This document shows, piece after piece, positions 48,904 to 59,989 of a stretch of 64,000 nt of DNA. The stretch spans positions 1 through 64,000 of the forward strand of contig SKCR01038873.1 of assembly GCA_019454045.1 (NCBI GenBank), read 5' to 3'. The translations under genes and the position numbers were made by a program. Under the pieces are notes generated by a model. The model saw nothing but the letters and a program-made list of their open reading frames with translations. It searched no databases and was not told where the DNA came from. The number at the start of each line of letters is the position of its first letter. The stretch's first letter is position 1. This DNA comes from Zanthoxylum bungeanum (taxonomy: Eukaryota > Streptophyta > Magnoliopsida > Sapindales > Rutaceae).

Positions 48904-50443
48904 ACTATACATTAAAGTTTTAACCTCAACTTGTATGGTTCAGCGTGTCGTGTTGTTTTTAGCCATGATTTGTAGGTGGGAAGGGCTTCTTGAATATGTA
49001 TGCAAGTATATGAGATATATATGTATATATATAAGTAACAACTGAACGTGAGCCTAGAGAGTTCCACTATATTAAGTTTACTCGTTGAGCACTAGGGCGA
49101 CTTTCGTCAAATGTTGACAAAGTATTTTGGGTTTAAGGATTAAATTATTTGATCCGATAATTCATGAGATGAATTAATTTAATTGAATTAATTAATTTTA
49201 TATCAAAAGTTGATATAAGTTTATTGTATAATAGATGTAAATTTGATTTACATAAAATTAGTAATTAATTAGTGAATTAATTTAATTGTTAAATTAATAT
49301 ACAAAATTAATTACTTAGTTTATACAAATAAAGGTATTAATTATTTAAGGTAATTATAGTTAAAGTAATTGAATGGTTTTTGTTAAAGTAACTAAAATCA
49401 TTTAATTGCAATTTAGTTACCTTGGTTGGTGAGATAATTTTATTTTAACTTGGTTAAGTTAATTTTTGAAATATGTGGTGTAGGGAAAATATTCTCTTGA
49501 ACCGTGGTTTAATTAATTGGTTTTGTTTTGTTTTTCTTTATTTTAATTTATAAAAACAAAAAAACAAAAAACAAAAAAATTCTTTCTCCACTTACTTCAC
49601 TCACTGCCTCTGCCGAGAAAAGAGAAAAGGAAATAAACAAAAAAAAAAAAATCTTTTCACCTCCACCCCTCTGTTTTGCTCTCTGCCGAATAAGAAAAGC
49701 TGAATTTTTTTTTGCTTTTGGCTCTACAAATTCAATTCTTATTCTCACCAAAAAATTACCCAATATATTATCAAGTATATGGAATTAATCCTAAAGTGTT
49801 AGAGATTAATTTGTGTGCTTGAAATGAAAATTTTTCTAGGGTTTAAGAGTTAAACTTTAGTGAAGTTTTGTTTCCATTCTTGAGTGATCAAACCACCTTT
49901 TGGTCACCAAGATTTGTTCTTCAAGTAACTTGATTTGGTGGAGGTAGAAGAATATCAAAGAGCTTGGTGGATTTGGGGCTTACATGCAAAGCTTCACAAA
50001 TTGGAAAGGATTAAAAGTTATTGTAGGTAAATTTATTGATTGGGTTGTTGTTGTTGGAAAAATTATTTATGGAATTATTGGATAATTGAAAGCATGTATG
50101 TGAGGAATTTTCTAAGCATTAAAGTGTATGGATGATATATTGATTTTATATGCTTGGTTTATATTTGATAATTGTTGGAAAATATTTTGATGCTTGGATT
50201 AATTTTATCAAGTCTTGATAAAATTGTTAAAATGTGTTTAGAATATTTATTAAGTTTATGGAAATTATATTGATGTATGGAAAAATTATATATGATGATA
50301 TATGAATTTAATGCATTGGAATAATTTAAGCTTATGGAAGTAAATATTTTAACACACATTTTAGGGTATTACCGAAAAAAATTGCTCGGGATTTGATTCT
50401 GTGCGCGTTCCGCTGCACCTCGGCATATCCGTTCCTTCTAACA
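48904..50443 (+). mobile_element. Copia element 2 3' LTR, second part
   Basis: Resumes ACTATACATTAAAG and runs to CTTCTAACA. About 140 bp near 48989-49127 are absent from the 5' LTR. Confidence 0.9.
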
Positions 50444-50448
50444 AATGT

Positions 50449-50864
50449 AGCCAAGCCTTAGCTCTGTCTTTCAAAGAATATGGAAAAACACGCAGTCTCA
50501 TTGCTTCTTCAGCCGCTCGGTTGTAATTGAAAGTGCCGCAAACTTCCAGGAAGTTGCTGATGTGGGCATTAGGATCTTCAGTTGTATTCCCCTCGAACTG
50601 AACTGACTGCTGTATCATCTGGATGCATGTTTTGATGTCACACGCATTTACTGGTATGAGAGGAAGTACAATACAAGAAATGAAGCTGTCAACCACCGAA
50701 ATAGTTCTGTCTTGAATGGGAATTGGTGGTGCAACCTCCAAAGGTTCAGGTTCCATGTTGATTAGTGCTTTTTGGCCTTCTCGCCTTTCCTTTCTCAACT
50801 TTCTGATTGTTCTTTCAATTTCAGGGTCAAGCGGACGGATTTCAAAGCTTCTGGTTCCTCTCAT
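50449..50864 (-). pseudogene. Athila gag, N-terminal part
   Basis: ATG at 50864 (MRGTRSFEIRPLDPEIERTI). Frame open to EEAMRLRVFPYSLKDRAKAW, where the copia insertion and TSD AATGT (50444-50448) interrupt it. The start was chosen because the preceding codons are hydrophobic leader sequence in the untranslated region, although the frame is open further upstream. It is the left-most gag block of Athila-type Retrotrans_gag proteins; the rest is at 35040-35926. Confidence 0.87.
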
Positions 50865-50971
50865 GTAGTGACTGAGAACTTGAAACACAAGAAAATAAAA
50901 CAATAAGTAAAAAGAAATTAGATACAAATAACGGTATCTAACCCCAAAATTAATAGTGAAAGATAAATAAG

Positions 50972-50989
50972 TCCCCGACAATGGCGCCA
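50972..50989 (-). other. Athila primer-binding site (tRNA-Asp type)
   Basis: Minus strand TGGCGCCATTGTCGGGGA, two mismatches from the TGGCGCCGTTGCCGGGGA form seen at 59574, complementary to tRNA-Asp. Seven bases from the LTR end. Confidence 0.85.
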
Positions 50990-52398
50990 AAAACTTGACC
51001 GGTTCATAATCACACGCGTATAACGCAAGCGCACGTATCGTTCAAGTAGTAGAAAAGTATCGATACTACGAGGACTTAATACCTAAGCTATTAATTTATG
51101 AAGCCAAATTTTTACAAGTATTTAATGGATTGGTTGTTTGATTGGATGGTGACTTAAAACAAGTAAATTAAACAGCGCGAAAGTAAATTAAATGAAAATT
51201 CGATATTATTAAACTATCCAGGGTTGTGAATTCTTCCAATATCTTTTAAAGATGAAGTGGTTATCTCATGTTTGTGTAATATATTGGTTTATTAACCTGG
51301 AACACGAAATTATGCAAAAGCATATGTCGATGGTCAGATGCAAATACCTAGTATAACCCAAACATATGTCTATGTTAACCAAGTTACCTGAATTCATAAA
51401 GATTAAGTTCCAATTGTGGCTAACCCCGCCCGACAGGTATATGTCTATCCTGTAAGGAAATATATTAAAGGGTTATATATCATCAAGGAAGATCGTAGGC
51501 TATTAAGTCTAAGGCTGAAACCTAAAATTCCTTTGTCAAGTTTATTTTAAGTTTACCAAATCAATCTTATTAATGGCGAGTTAACAAGAAGCATTAAGCT
51601 TAAAACTTAATAAATAAACCTTTATATTACTCAAACTATAAAATAACCCCTTATAAACCGGTGATATTGGAATTCATCACAACCCCTGACAACGGGTTTA
51701 GTTACGACTCATATTTAATGCTAGTAAAAGCTTAAATAAAGGAGATGACATAAAGTAAATGCTGAAAATTAAATAAAGTAAATGCTGGAAGTAAACGTTG
51801 AAAAGTAAATGCTGGAAATTAAATAAAGGAAAAGTAAAATAAAAGAAAATATTAGGGTTAGAGGATCCACTTTTATTACTTCTATTTAGATATCTCCCTT
51901 ATTATAATATATTAACTTTGCGTGATATTACCAACCAACCATATACGCGGTATCCTGATTTAAGTCTAATTAATTAATTCCAACCGACCATACAGGCGGT
52001 ATCTAGTTTAGTCAGGTAAAAACCAATTTTATAATTAAGTCCAACCGACTATAAAAGCGGTATCCTCATTAAGTCAGGTTTTAAATAGTTTATATATTAT
52101 AATTAAGGGAGATTAATCTAAATATTAGTAATAAAATCTTTACCTTTCACCCCAGCAGGGGGAGTTACCTCCTCATTACTGAAAAGTAAAAACTGAAAAA
52201 TAAAGAAAGGAAAGTACTATTGCGTAAAAGTAAATAAAATTAAATATAGAAAGTAAAGACTGAAAAGTAAATAAAGGAAAGTGCTAATGGCGAAAATTAA
52301 ATACTGAAAGCTGTAAATTAATAAACAAGATACAATCTTCTTAGTATTCTTAAGGAATTCCTTAGAATAAGTATGAGTTTACAACTGAAATCGGCATG

Positions 52399-52408
52399 AA
52401 TTTATAGG
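52399..52408 (-). promoter_or_regulatory. TATA box of the Athila LTR
   Basis: Minus strand GCCTATAAATTC, about 70 bp downstream of the last CACGTG box; deleted from the left LTR. Confidence 0.65.
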
Positions 52409-52474
52409 CATCCAAGGGACTAGCGCGCGCGACGCGTGCAACGTTACGTGTCACGACACGCCGTTGATTTGTGC

Positions 52475-52720
52475 CACGTGGCACGCGGCTTTCAGAGATG
52501 ATGACACGTGTACGCGTTTCGTCGGTAGCTGAATTATTAGTGTCGGCAGTATGGGATGATGACACGTGTCTAGCACACGTTAGCATGATTCGCCATGATA
52601 TTGACATGTGGCATGCGTATTTTAGCAAATGACACGTGTCGATAATGATTTTCGACAGCATGTGATGGTGACACGTGTCCGGCGCACGTTAGCAGATTTG
52701 ATATTATGGTGACACGTGTC
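52475..52720 (-). promoter_or_regulatory. G-box/ABRE array in complete LTR U3
   Basis: CACGTGGC at 52475, CACGTGTA at 52505, and CACGTGTC at 52563, 52633, 52672 and 52713, all within 250 bp upstream (minus strand) of the TATA box. Near copies with one change occur at about 52613 and 52767. Most lie in repeat units of about 40-70 bp. Confidence 0.82.
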
Positions 52721-53012
52721 CGGCGTATTTTAACAAAAGCGCATGATTGCAGGTTTCTCTGATTTTGACATGTGTCCAGCGCACGTTAGAGGTTGCGATG
52801 CAGAGGTGCTGCGCGTCGCGACACCCAAATTATAATTTTGCCTTTTTTGTCCGTTTTTCAATGTTTTGGCCCTTATTTGATTCCAATGAGTCTTGAAACT
52901 TTATTTATCTACAAAATACCCAAAACACATCAAAATATTCACAAAACCCAAGAAACTATACAAAATATTAAGTCAAATTAGTGGGAAATAGTGATATATT
53001 TACCACTCATCA

Positions 53013-54275
53013 CACCCCTAAACCTAACATTTTGATAGTCCTCGAGAAAAACAATAAAATAAAATAACATAAACATCTTTAAAATAAAAATTAAACTAAG
53101 CCACTTTCGTAGGGATCACGATTGTATTTAGCTTATGCAACAAGCCTTTAAACCCCTAGGTGTCCCTAGTGGACGAGTTGTAGTCTCGTGAGAGCTTACA
53201 ACAACGATACCTACAAACGTCAATATAAAACTAATGGACAGAAAAGAAAAAATACAAGAGAAAAAAATAAACAAGTTAGTGACTAAACAGGTGAAACTTC
53301 TTATCCAAGTTAATATTTATTTTCTTTCTTTCTAAATTACCGAATAAGTAAATTCTCCGATTATCTTTACCATTCTTCATATACACAATCAACAAAATAT
53401 TAATCAAGTCATTGTGCCCACAATATTCATAAGTGTAGTTGAAAAGAGAGTAATATTTGTGTCCTAAAATTTTATCAGAATTCACACTTTTTTTAGCGAT
53501 GGAATATTTTTCTGATTTTTCTGATTTTTTTTTAATTTATATACAATATCTTACATCCATGTAACGAGCTTTGGGCCAGTGACTCCCAAACCAGTTGGCC
53601 AGGTGTTCAGACACCCCTAGGACTTAACTATTCAGATTTCCGATATAAATATATTTTTTTACAACATCTTCAATCTATGTAGCGAGCTTTGGGCCAGTGA
53701 ATCCCAAACCAGTTGGTTTTAGGGCACTAGGTGTTAAAACACCCATACGGACTTAATAACTCAGATCTCATATGTTTTTTTTTTATTCCATCATTTTTTT
53801 AGATGTTTCCTCCAATTAAACTATAGCACTGAATATTACAAACTTTTCAATTACAACTCATGTTCGTATGTTACCATGCATGTTGATAATACCTGTCAAC
53901 TGAGCATATGAAGATCCATTTTAATCAGTTTTATGGAGAATTCACAATTTAAATAATTCAAAAGGAAGTAAACAAAAATTAACTTGTTACGAAATAGGTT
54001 GAGATACGTCTCAGGAGTGGAAATTCATTACACAGCTATCTCTCACCAATTTCACCCGATTAATCAAGTTAAAAACACAAAAACACAATATTTTTTAATT
54101 TTTTTATAAATTTTTTAATTTTTTGAAAAAAAATAACTCAATAAAAACAAGATACTAGTCAACTATTCCCCTCCCCCAAACCTAAAAGAGACATTGTCCC
54201 CAATGTCTTAAAAAGTAGAAGAAGAGTTTAGAAAACAGTACATGGTTAGCTGAAATTCTACATCTAAAATGAAAG
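53013..54275 (-). other. Second copy of the Athila 3' non-coding region
   Basis: Closely matches 6608-7896, including the polypurine-like GGTTTAGGGGTG next to the LTR and the duplicated AACGAGCTTTGGGCCAGTGA block (about 53567 and 53683). No gene seen. Confidence 0.7.
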
Positions 54276-54844
54276 CTACATGTTAAGATCCAGATTTATC
54301 CGACTCTTTTTACCACGATTCTTATCGGACCAGTTTATCTTGGAAAGGATATGGTCAATTTGTGGTTCAAAGGCTAAAAGTTGGTCAATTAAATCTTGGG
54401 TAGTTCTTGCTGTGAATAGGAGTTCTTTTACAGGTTTTGACACGAACCCATTTCTCCGGGCATCATCAAGAAACACACAAAGAAAATCATAAAATCCATC
54501 AGCATTAAATAGTCCAATCGGTTTTCTGGTGTATGTTCAAGTCTGCCCAAGATAGCACTGTAAAAATTTCCTCCACCGTACCCAAGCCTCCTGGCAAAGC
54601 AATAAAAGCATCAGCACGATTAATCATTTCTACCAGTCGCTCGGACATACCTGGCACGATAAGTTCCTCTCCATTTGATGGTCCTATAAGATTCGCCTTC
54701 GCCAAGGGTTTTGGAATGATTTCCAGAACTTGACTGCCTCCTTCTCAATTCTTGTGCTGCCGCTACGAACTCTGGTTTAGAACCAACACTAGTACCGCAA
54801 AACATACAAATATTTACAACTCATCTTCTTGAAGTGGCTTCCAT
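54276..54844 (-). pseudogene. LOG-like segment, right copy
   Basis: Same layout as 7897-8464. From ATG at 54844: a TGA at codon 8, FCGTSVGSKPEFVAAAQEL, loss of about 30 residues (including the first glycine-rich nucleotide loop) with frame change, then IIPKPLAKANLIGPSNGEEL, GMSERLVEM, and an intact PGGLGTVEEIFTVLSWADL. A one-base insertion in the HQK-A-run (near 54529) shifts the frame before LFNADGFYDFLCVFLDDARR and the tail to TAG at 54276. The canonical LOG catalytic Arg (in SER) and Glu (in GTVEE) are present, but the neighbouring Lys of the usual RK pair is Leu. Intronless. Lies between the cysteine-rich ORF and the LTR. Confidence 0.75.
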
Positions 54845-55016
54845 TTTTTATGTTTCTTTTTCAAATCTGGATGCCTTCAAGAGTGAAATGATAAGTTGAA
54901 TTTATAACACCTGAAAAAGGGTGAGTAATAATAGCACTAGTTCCTGCGAAATGACAATTAATAGCTAAACAGTGAAATATATCGTGAAAGTCAAAAAGTT
55001 TGGATCCTGTCGGAAA

Positions 55017-55082
55017 AAATAAAAGAAAATAACAAAAAAAATCACAATTATTAGTTAAAGACAAAAGGAAAATAATATTTAC
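55017..55082 (-). other. Possible 66-bp intron, right copy
   Basis: Same GTAAAT donor and GACAG acceptor as 8637-8702. Confidence 0.4.
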
Positions 55083-55503
55083 AGGAAGTAACGGCTTGAA
55101 TGATGTATATACGTCAGGGACAAGCTTCCCATCCAATTTTCTTATAAATTGGCAAACAAGGTCTTTTAAAGTCAGATTCCCGAGACTTAAATGTTGTTGT
55201 TCTTTTCGGAATTGTGTATATAACATGTGAATTTCATGATGCACATATCCACTGGAATGTGTCTCAAGAGTCTTAGATATGTCATCCAAAGACTTCTTAC
55301 TCAAGCCATCCTTAATGAATTTGATTTTATCTTCACAGTTATCAGACACCATTCCTAAAGAACGACAACGAGTATTACGTGTCATACGAGCACATTTATA
55401 GCAAACACTCATTCTTTTAGCTCTTCTCTTTTTAGCATAGGTGCTTCTTCGTAAACCAGATAGATACGAAACAAAAGAGTCAGAGGACTCACCTGCCAAT
55501 CAG
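55083..55503 (-). pseudogene. Cysteine-rich accessory ORF, 5'-truncated but uninterrupted copy
   Basis: Open from 55499 through the basic patch KKRRAKR, the four-Cys cluster (C-Y-K-C-A-R-M-T-R then N-T-R-C; the third Cys is Arg here), and the C-terminal half that elsewhere is split off at 8703-8868. The first about 50 codons are replaced by an LTR stump at 55505. Proves that 33182-33585 and 8703-8868 were one gene. Confidence 0.7.
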
Positions 55504-55504
55504 A

Positions 55505-55712
55505 GGTGATGCGCGTCGCGATGCCCAAATTACAATTTTGCCATTTTTTTCCATTTTTCATTATTTTGGCCCTGATTTAATTCCAGTGAGTCCTAAAACT
55601 TTTTTTATCTACAAAATACCCAAAACACATCAAAATATTCACAAAACCCAAGAAACTATACAAAATATTAAGTCAAATGAGTGGGAAATAGTGATATATT
55701 TACCACTAATCA
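55505..55712 (-). mobile_element. Athila LTR stump (outermost 5' LTR)
   Basis: Minus strand TGATTAGTGGTAAATA to ATCACCTCTG; matches 52796-53012. The rest of this LTR and its unit's primer site, gag and pol are deleted, joining the LTR to the cysteine-rich ORF. TSD CAAGC follows at 55713-55717. Confidence 0.85.
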
Positions 55713-56449
55713 CAAGCTTACTAAGTAATGTTTGATCTTCTCTTGAGTTATGTTCTTCTCTTGAATAGGCCGACCTATCCCCATGAGCCTCTGACTCTTT
55801 GACTATGATCATCACTACTAATCTCATTTCCATCACAAACTCATGCGTATGGACTATTTCCCCAACTTAATAACATGAAATGCAACTTAATACTCATAAG
55901 TATGTAGTTAATAGCAATATACTTATAACTTTGTCATGGACACTTTAACTTATTTTACACACACAATCACTGTTATACACAATGTTTGATATATGACTTT
56001 ATTTTGACTCTAACTAAACTGTATCTCGGACTCGACATTGTAGACCCAAACACTCTAGTGACTGCCATCAGTATCCATCATCTCGAGCTTGTCCTCCTGG
56101 TATACCTACAAAACAGAAATACTGGGAGTGGGGGGTTAGATTATTTGAACGACCTAGTGAGTGGACAGTTGAAAACATAAACATAAATACTTTATGAAAA
56201 ATTCATTTTTTTTCCGAGATCAAAATCATTACGAGGAAATCTGATCTTTTTTGAAAACTCTTTCGTATCTGAAAGCCAATCCATTTCTGTGAAAATTTTC
56301 TGGAAACTATTTCTTTCTATAAAACTCTTTCTTAAAACCATTTTGCTGAAAGTCTTTCATAAAACTTCTCTTTCAAAACTCTTTTATAAAACTATTGTAT
56401 CTATAGATCATATATCTGAAAATTTGTGGAAACCCTGAAGCATGAGGGC

Positions 56450-56720
56450 GTTACGTATCGCCGTCCCCCCATACGCCTAGAAACTCTGTGGAAAACCTGA
56501 CGCATGTGGGCGTTACGTATCACCATCCCCACATACGCCTAACTAATGGTCTTAGAGTGTTACGTATCGTCGTCCCCCAAGCCACTTAACTAGAGTCAGA
56601 AGTGTTGATCCATACTATCATCCTGATCTTGAATCTAGGGTCTATGGGAGTTACGTATCGCCGTCCTCCTAGCCCTGAAATCTAGGATCTAGGGGCGTTA
56701 CGTATCGCTGTCCCCCTAGT
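56450..56720. repeat. Spaced GGCGTTACGTATCGCCGTCC repeats
   Basis: The GTTACGTATC core recurs at about 56450, 56509, 56559, 56651 and 56699, always followed by a C-rich run and a CCTAG-like block. Irregular 50-92 bp spacing. Confidence 0.75.
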
Positions 56721-57219
56721 CATGCTCTACATGGGCACATGTTATATCCGTCAATTCCATAGGTCACATCTGAGGTGGGCTTTTCCTCTGCCTCCAAAAA
56801 TCATAAGAATTATGCTTTTAAAATCAAATCTTTCTGAAACCTGCTCATTCATCATATATCTGAAAATCAATTTGGCTAACATCCTAATGCGTTTAAAAGT
56901 AAGTCTTAAATCAAAATCAATATAGTAAATATCAACTTAAAAAAAGAAAGGTCCATTCACAGATTTGGAATCTGGCTGGCAATACTTCCCTTCGTCAAAG
57001 AAAATTATGGTTCTTAATTGATAAACTTAATTAGAATATAAGTCATGGAATAAGCTTTGGAACTATACTAAGTTTCTCAATTCAACTAGTTATGATCACT
57101 TCATCACATATTATGCTTTTGATATGACATAATGCGTGTATATGCTTCGATACGAAACCCCTAGGGTAGCCTCTAACACCTAAGATGAAATTGGAATGGC
57201 TAAATATGAATCTGAGAAA

Positions 57220-57420
57220 ATGTCATGTGTCGTGATGCCAGACGTTGCGTGTCGCGACGCCCACTGGACATACCTGAGGCAGGGAGCCTCTACTTGTTAC
57301 ATGTCGCGACGCCAGGTGCTCCGCGTCGCGACACCCACATGTCCAGACCTGAGGTAGAAAGCCTCTACTGGTTACACATCGTAATGCTGGGTGTTGATCG
57401 TCGCGGTACTAGCCCGATTT
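57220..57420. repeat. About 105-bp tandem duplication with GTCGCGACGCC
   Basis: Block containing TGTCGCGACGCC, ACCTGAGGCAG and GAGCCTCTACT repeated at about 57245 and 57303-57400, with GTGTTGATCGTCGCGG as a partial third copy. Confidence 0.6.
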
Positions 57421-58461
57421 CGGGGCCAACATCAACTCTTCAATGATAATGCCCAAGTAATCCCCACCATCATACTAACACCTTTTCATAGGCAGTTTTC
57501 TAAAATTCAATATCAATACACAAGAACCAAATTCCATTCCCCGACCACTTTTATACCATTCGATTAAGGCATGCATATTAGGGCCTTAGAAGTTTCAACA
57601 CTAATCAAGTTTATCTCATAAAAAATACCGTTTCAAGCATGTTTCATCATTAATTTTCATCAAAGAGAACAAAACTCACTCTCTAAAAATGGCGACATAC
57701 TCGGCCACCCTTCCTCACAAGGAAAACTTGGGAATTTACACATAAGGCTTCATTTCATGCCTACACTATCATGAATTGCTTAAATATGTATGCTAACAAC
57801 ACTTTTGAAGCTAACATGCAAAAATATATTTTTAGGATTCTTCTAGTTCGAAATTTAGGGAAAAGGATTCTTGCCATAACCTCAAGATTAGAGGAAGGAA
57901 GAAGAAAATAAGCTTACTTGCATAAAGAGGAGTTGAAATCATCAATCTTTCCTTCACCTATTGGCATGAGAAAATGAAAAATTTTGGGATTATTTTTAGT
58001 CCAAGAATCGTGCCTTCAAGTATCAAGGAAGATGGTGAATAATGTTTGCTATTTATAGTGCATATAGCTAATTTTTGTTTGGCACGAGTGGTTAGGATAG
58101 TGCCACCTCACCTAATTCTAGATCATCCTCGAAATTACTATAGTAGTTACGGAAATCACGCATTTTGACTTGTTTCTGATTTGAATTTGGAAAAATATCC
58201 AACGTAGAAGTTACAGATCTCGGTCGTATCTTTCCATCGATATAAAATTCATAAAAATCAAATATTGTATGAAATAGTTATGGCCTAAATACTAAGAGTT
58301 GTCCAGAATAAAGCGTAAAGTAAACTTCATATTGGGACTGCAAGGAATTTGTCGAATGTACAAAAAGTAATTTCATGAGTACATACATGCTTGAACATGA
58401 TTTATACCATGTATTATACCACCTTTAACATAATGGTCATCAGAATTATTGGGGTGTTATA

Positions 58462-58755
58462 TTCTCCCCCCCCCCCCCCCCACTAAATAGGATTCGTCCT
58501 CGAATCCCCTTTAGGATTGAGGTTCTAGAATTTTTCTAGGCTTGGAGTTCTTTGACACTGAATATCCTACCACAAGTCACATGATTAACACGCTAATTTC
58601 TAAACCACCAACTTTCAACATACTATATCCTCATAGCCAACTCGGCTTCATCAACTATCTCACACTACTTCTCGACGATCTTTCATACTTAATAACTAAG
58701 ATTTCTGCCAAGCTGATAGTTTACCATTTGGCTAGCAAACATACATACTCTTCGT
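58462..58755 (-). other. Polypurine tract and flank of the Tekay/Del-like element
   Basis: C16 run (58466-58481), then GGATTCGTCCTCGAATCC, a block I recognise beside Tekay 3' LTRs. The open frame here has no recognised domain. Confidence 0.5.
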
Positions 58756-58760
58756 CTTAT

Positions 58761-59567
58761 TGATGAGCGAAAAATATATCAATATTTGCCGTCCCTTTAA
58801 CTTAATATTTTCTATAATATCTCGATTTTTGTGAATGTTTTGATGTGTTTTTATTTATTTTGCAGATATAAATAACATCGGGACTGAATGAAATCAACTC
58901 GGGACTAAAATGATAAAATATGAATAAATTAAGGGCAAATTTGGAATTTCAAAGAGCATCGTGACGTGTGATACCTTGCCGTCGCAACACGCCATGAAGC
59001 TATGAAGAAATCAAGTATAACAATATCACGTCGCGATTCAGATTTACCCCAAATCATTTTTAATTTTTTTTCCAAATGGTGCGGTTCGGGTCGGGTTACG
59101 GTTTTACCTGAAACCTTGATCACCCCTACTGTCGGGCGTGTGTAGCCATAATTGGAACTTGACCTTAGTGAATTCGGGTTTCTTAGTTAACATAGGAATA
59201 TAGTTAATTAAGTCATTTTGAATATTTGTAGTCGACCATCGAAATAGGCTTTTGCATATCTTAGTGTTCCAGGTTAACAAACTGATATATTGCATATGTA
59301 TAAGAGAATCAATTCATCTTTATAATAAGATTGGGCGGATTCATAACCCTAGATGATTTCCTTTTATTAATTTCATTTTATATTTTTTTATTAGTTTAGT
59401 TAAATCCATCTTCAACCAACAAACAATCACTTCCAACCCCAATTAGATACTTGTAAATAAGTAGCTTCAATAATTAACAACGTGAGAAAAAAGTCATCGT
59501 GGGATCGATATTTTTATACTGCTTGTGTGATACGTGCGCTTGCGTAAAGTGTGTTTACCGCAGATCA
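58761..59567 (+). mobile_element. Athila-type 5' LTR, shortened, forward
   Basis: TGATGAGCGA to CGCAGATCA, then the primer site. At 807 bp it is less than half the length of the complete LTR; the TATA and R region is missing near 59120. The same terminal motif order as other Athila LTRs supports the call. Confidence 0.8.
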
Positions 59568-59573
59568 AGGTTT

Positions 59574-59591
59574 TGGCGCCGTTGCCGGGGA
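59574..59591 (+). other. Athila primer-binding site (tRNA-Asp)
   Basis: TGGCGCCGTTGCCGGGGA, perfect 18-base tRNA-Asp site. Confidence 0.92.
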
Positions 59592-59703
59592 CTTATTTTT
59601 ATTGCATTATTAGTTTTGAGGCTATATACTTTACTTGTATCTAATTTTCTTTATTTTTTATCTTTCATTTTTATTTGTTTATTTTATTTCAGGTGGTTGA
59701 AAT

Positions 59704-59989
59704 AATGGATCACTATTGGGTCGATGGAAGCATTTAGAGCTTTAAGAGGTGATGATAAACCCTATATCAGGGAAACACAATCTGATTTTCTAAGGCCTGT
59801 TGTCCAGCCCAACAACTATCAATGGATGTCAGATATTAACAGCACAACAATTGCTCAAACCTTTCAGAACACGAAGATAAGATGTGAAATATGTGATGGT
59901 AACCACCCGAGCAATCAATGCACATGCAACTATAATTTTGGGTGGCAAAATCATCAGAATCCTTCATGGAACAACAATTAAGAACCAAC
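59704..59989 (+). pseudogene. Athila-type gag remnant, N-terminal part
   Basis: An ATG at 59704 (MDHYW) is followed by a frame change to 59724-59981, which runs MEAFRALRGDDKPYIRETQS to FGWQNHQNPSWNNN. It carries a knuckle-like CEICDGNHPSNQC and ends at a stop four bases before the solo LTR TSD. Most gag core is missing. Confidence 0.7.

Larger units (their letters stand above)
35932..50443 (+). mobile_element. Ty1/copia element 2, forward, with two nested inserts
   Basis: LTR 35932-38249, primer site, gag, protease, integrase, RT, RNase H, polypurine tract, LTR 44906-50443. The 5-bp TSD AATGT lies at 35927-35931 and 50444-50448. A solo Athila LTR (40526-42606) interrupts integrase and a composite insert (45467-48903) interrupts the 3' LTR. 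Stops and one RT deletion make it inactive. Confidence 0.92.
50996..53012 (-). mobile_element. Complete Athila-type LTR (2017 bp), shared by two units
   Basis: Minus strand TGATGAGTGG to ACCGGTCA. Primer site on one flank, polypurine-like tract on the other. Contains the CACGTGTC array, a TATA box (52399-52408), the three GGCGGTATCC repeats at about 51930-52065, and AAGTAAATGCTGAAA tandem repeats near 51750-51830. Confidence 0.9.
4997..55712 (-). mobile_element. Athila-type Ty3/gypsy element array, 50.7 kb with nested insertions
   Basis: Minus-strand order from right to left: LTR stump 55712-55505; accessory ORFs 55503-54276; 3' non-coding region; complete LTR 53012-50996; tRNA-Asp primer site; gag; protease; integrase C-terminus; accessory ORFs; 3' non-coding region; LTR 6607-4997. 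The central LTR has a primer-binding site on one side and a polypurine-like tract on the other, so it served as 5' LTR for one unit and 3' LTR for the other. Such LTR-internal-LTR-internal-LTR arrays arise by unequal recombination. TSD CAAGC flanks the whole. Two copia insertions (8869-33176 and 35932-50443) lie inside. Reverse transcriptase, RNase H and the integrase core are absent, so the element is non-autonomous. Confidence 0.87.
55718..58461 (-). mobile_element. Tekay/Del-like chromovirus LTR (reverse), approximate left limit
   Basis: The right end on the minus strand reads TATAACACCCC, close to the TGTAACACCCC start typical of Tekay/Del LTRs, and is preceded by a G-run polypurine tract (C16 on the plus strand, 58466-58481). 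Inside are GCGTTACGTATCGCCGTCCC-type repeats (56450-56720) and a duplicated block of about 105 bp near 57220-57400 with GTGTCGCGACGCC motifs. The left limit is unknown; the Athila insertion may lie within it. No coding domain seen. Confidence 0.5.

Noticed and set aside
54276..54844. LOG-like segment as a functional host gene
   Set aside because: Internal deletion, frameshifts and a stop; present twice in fixed position within retroelement units.
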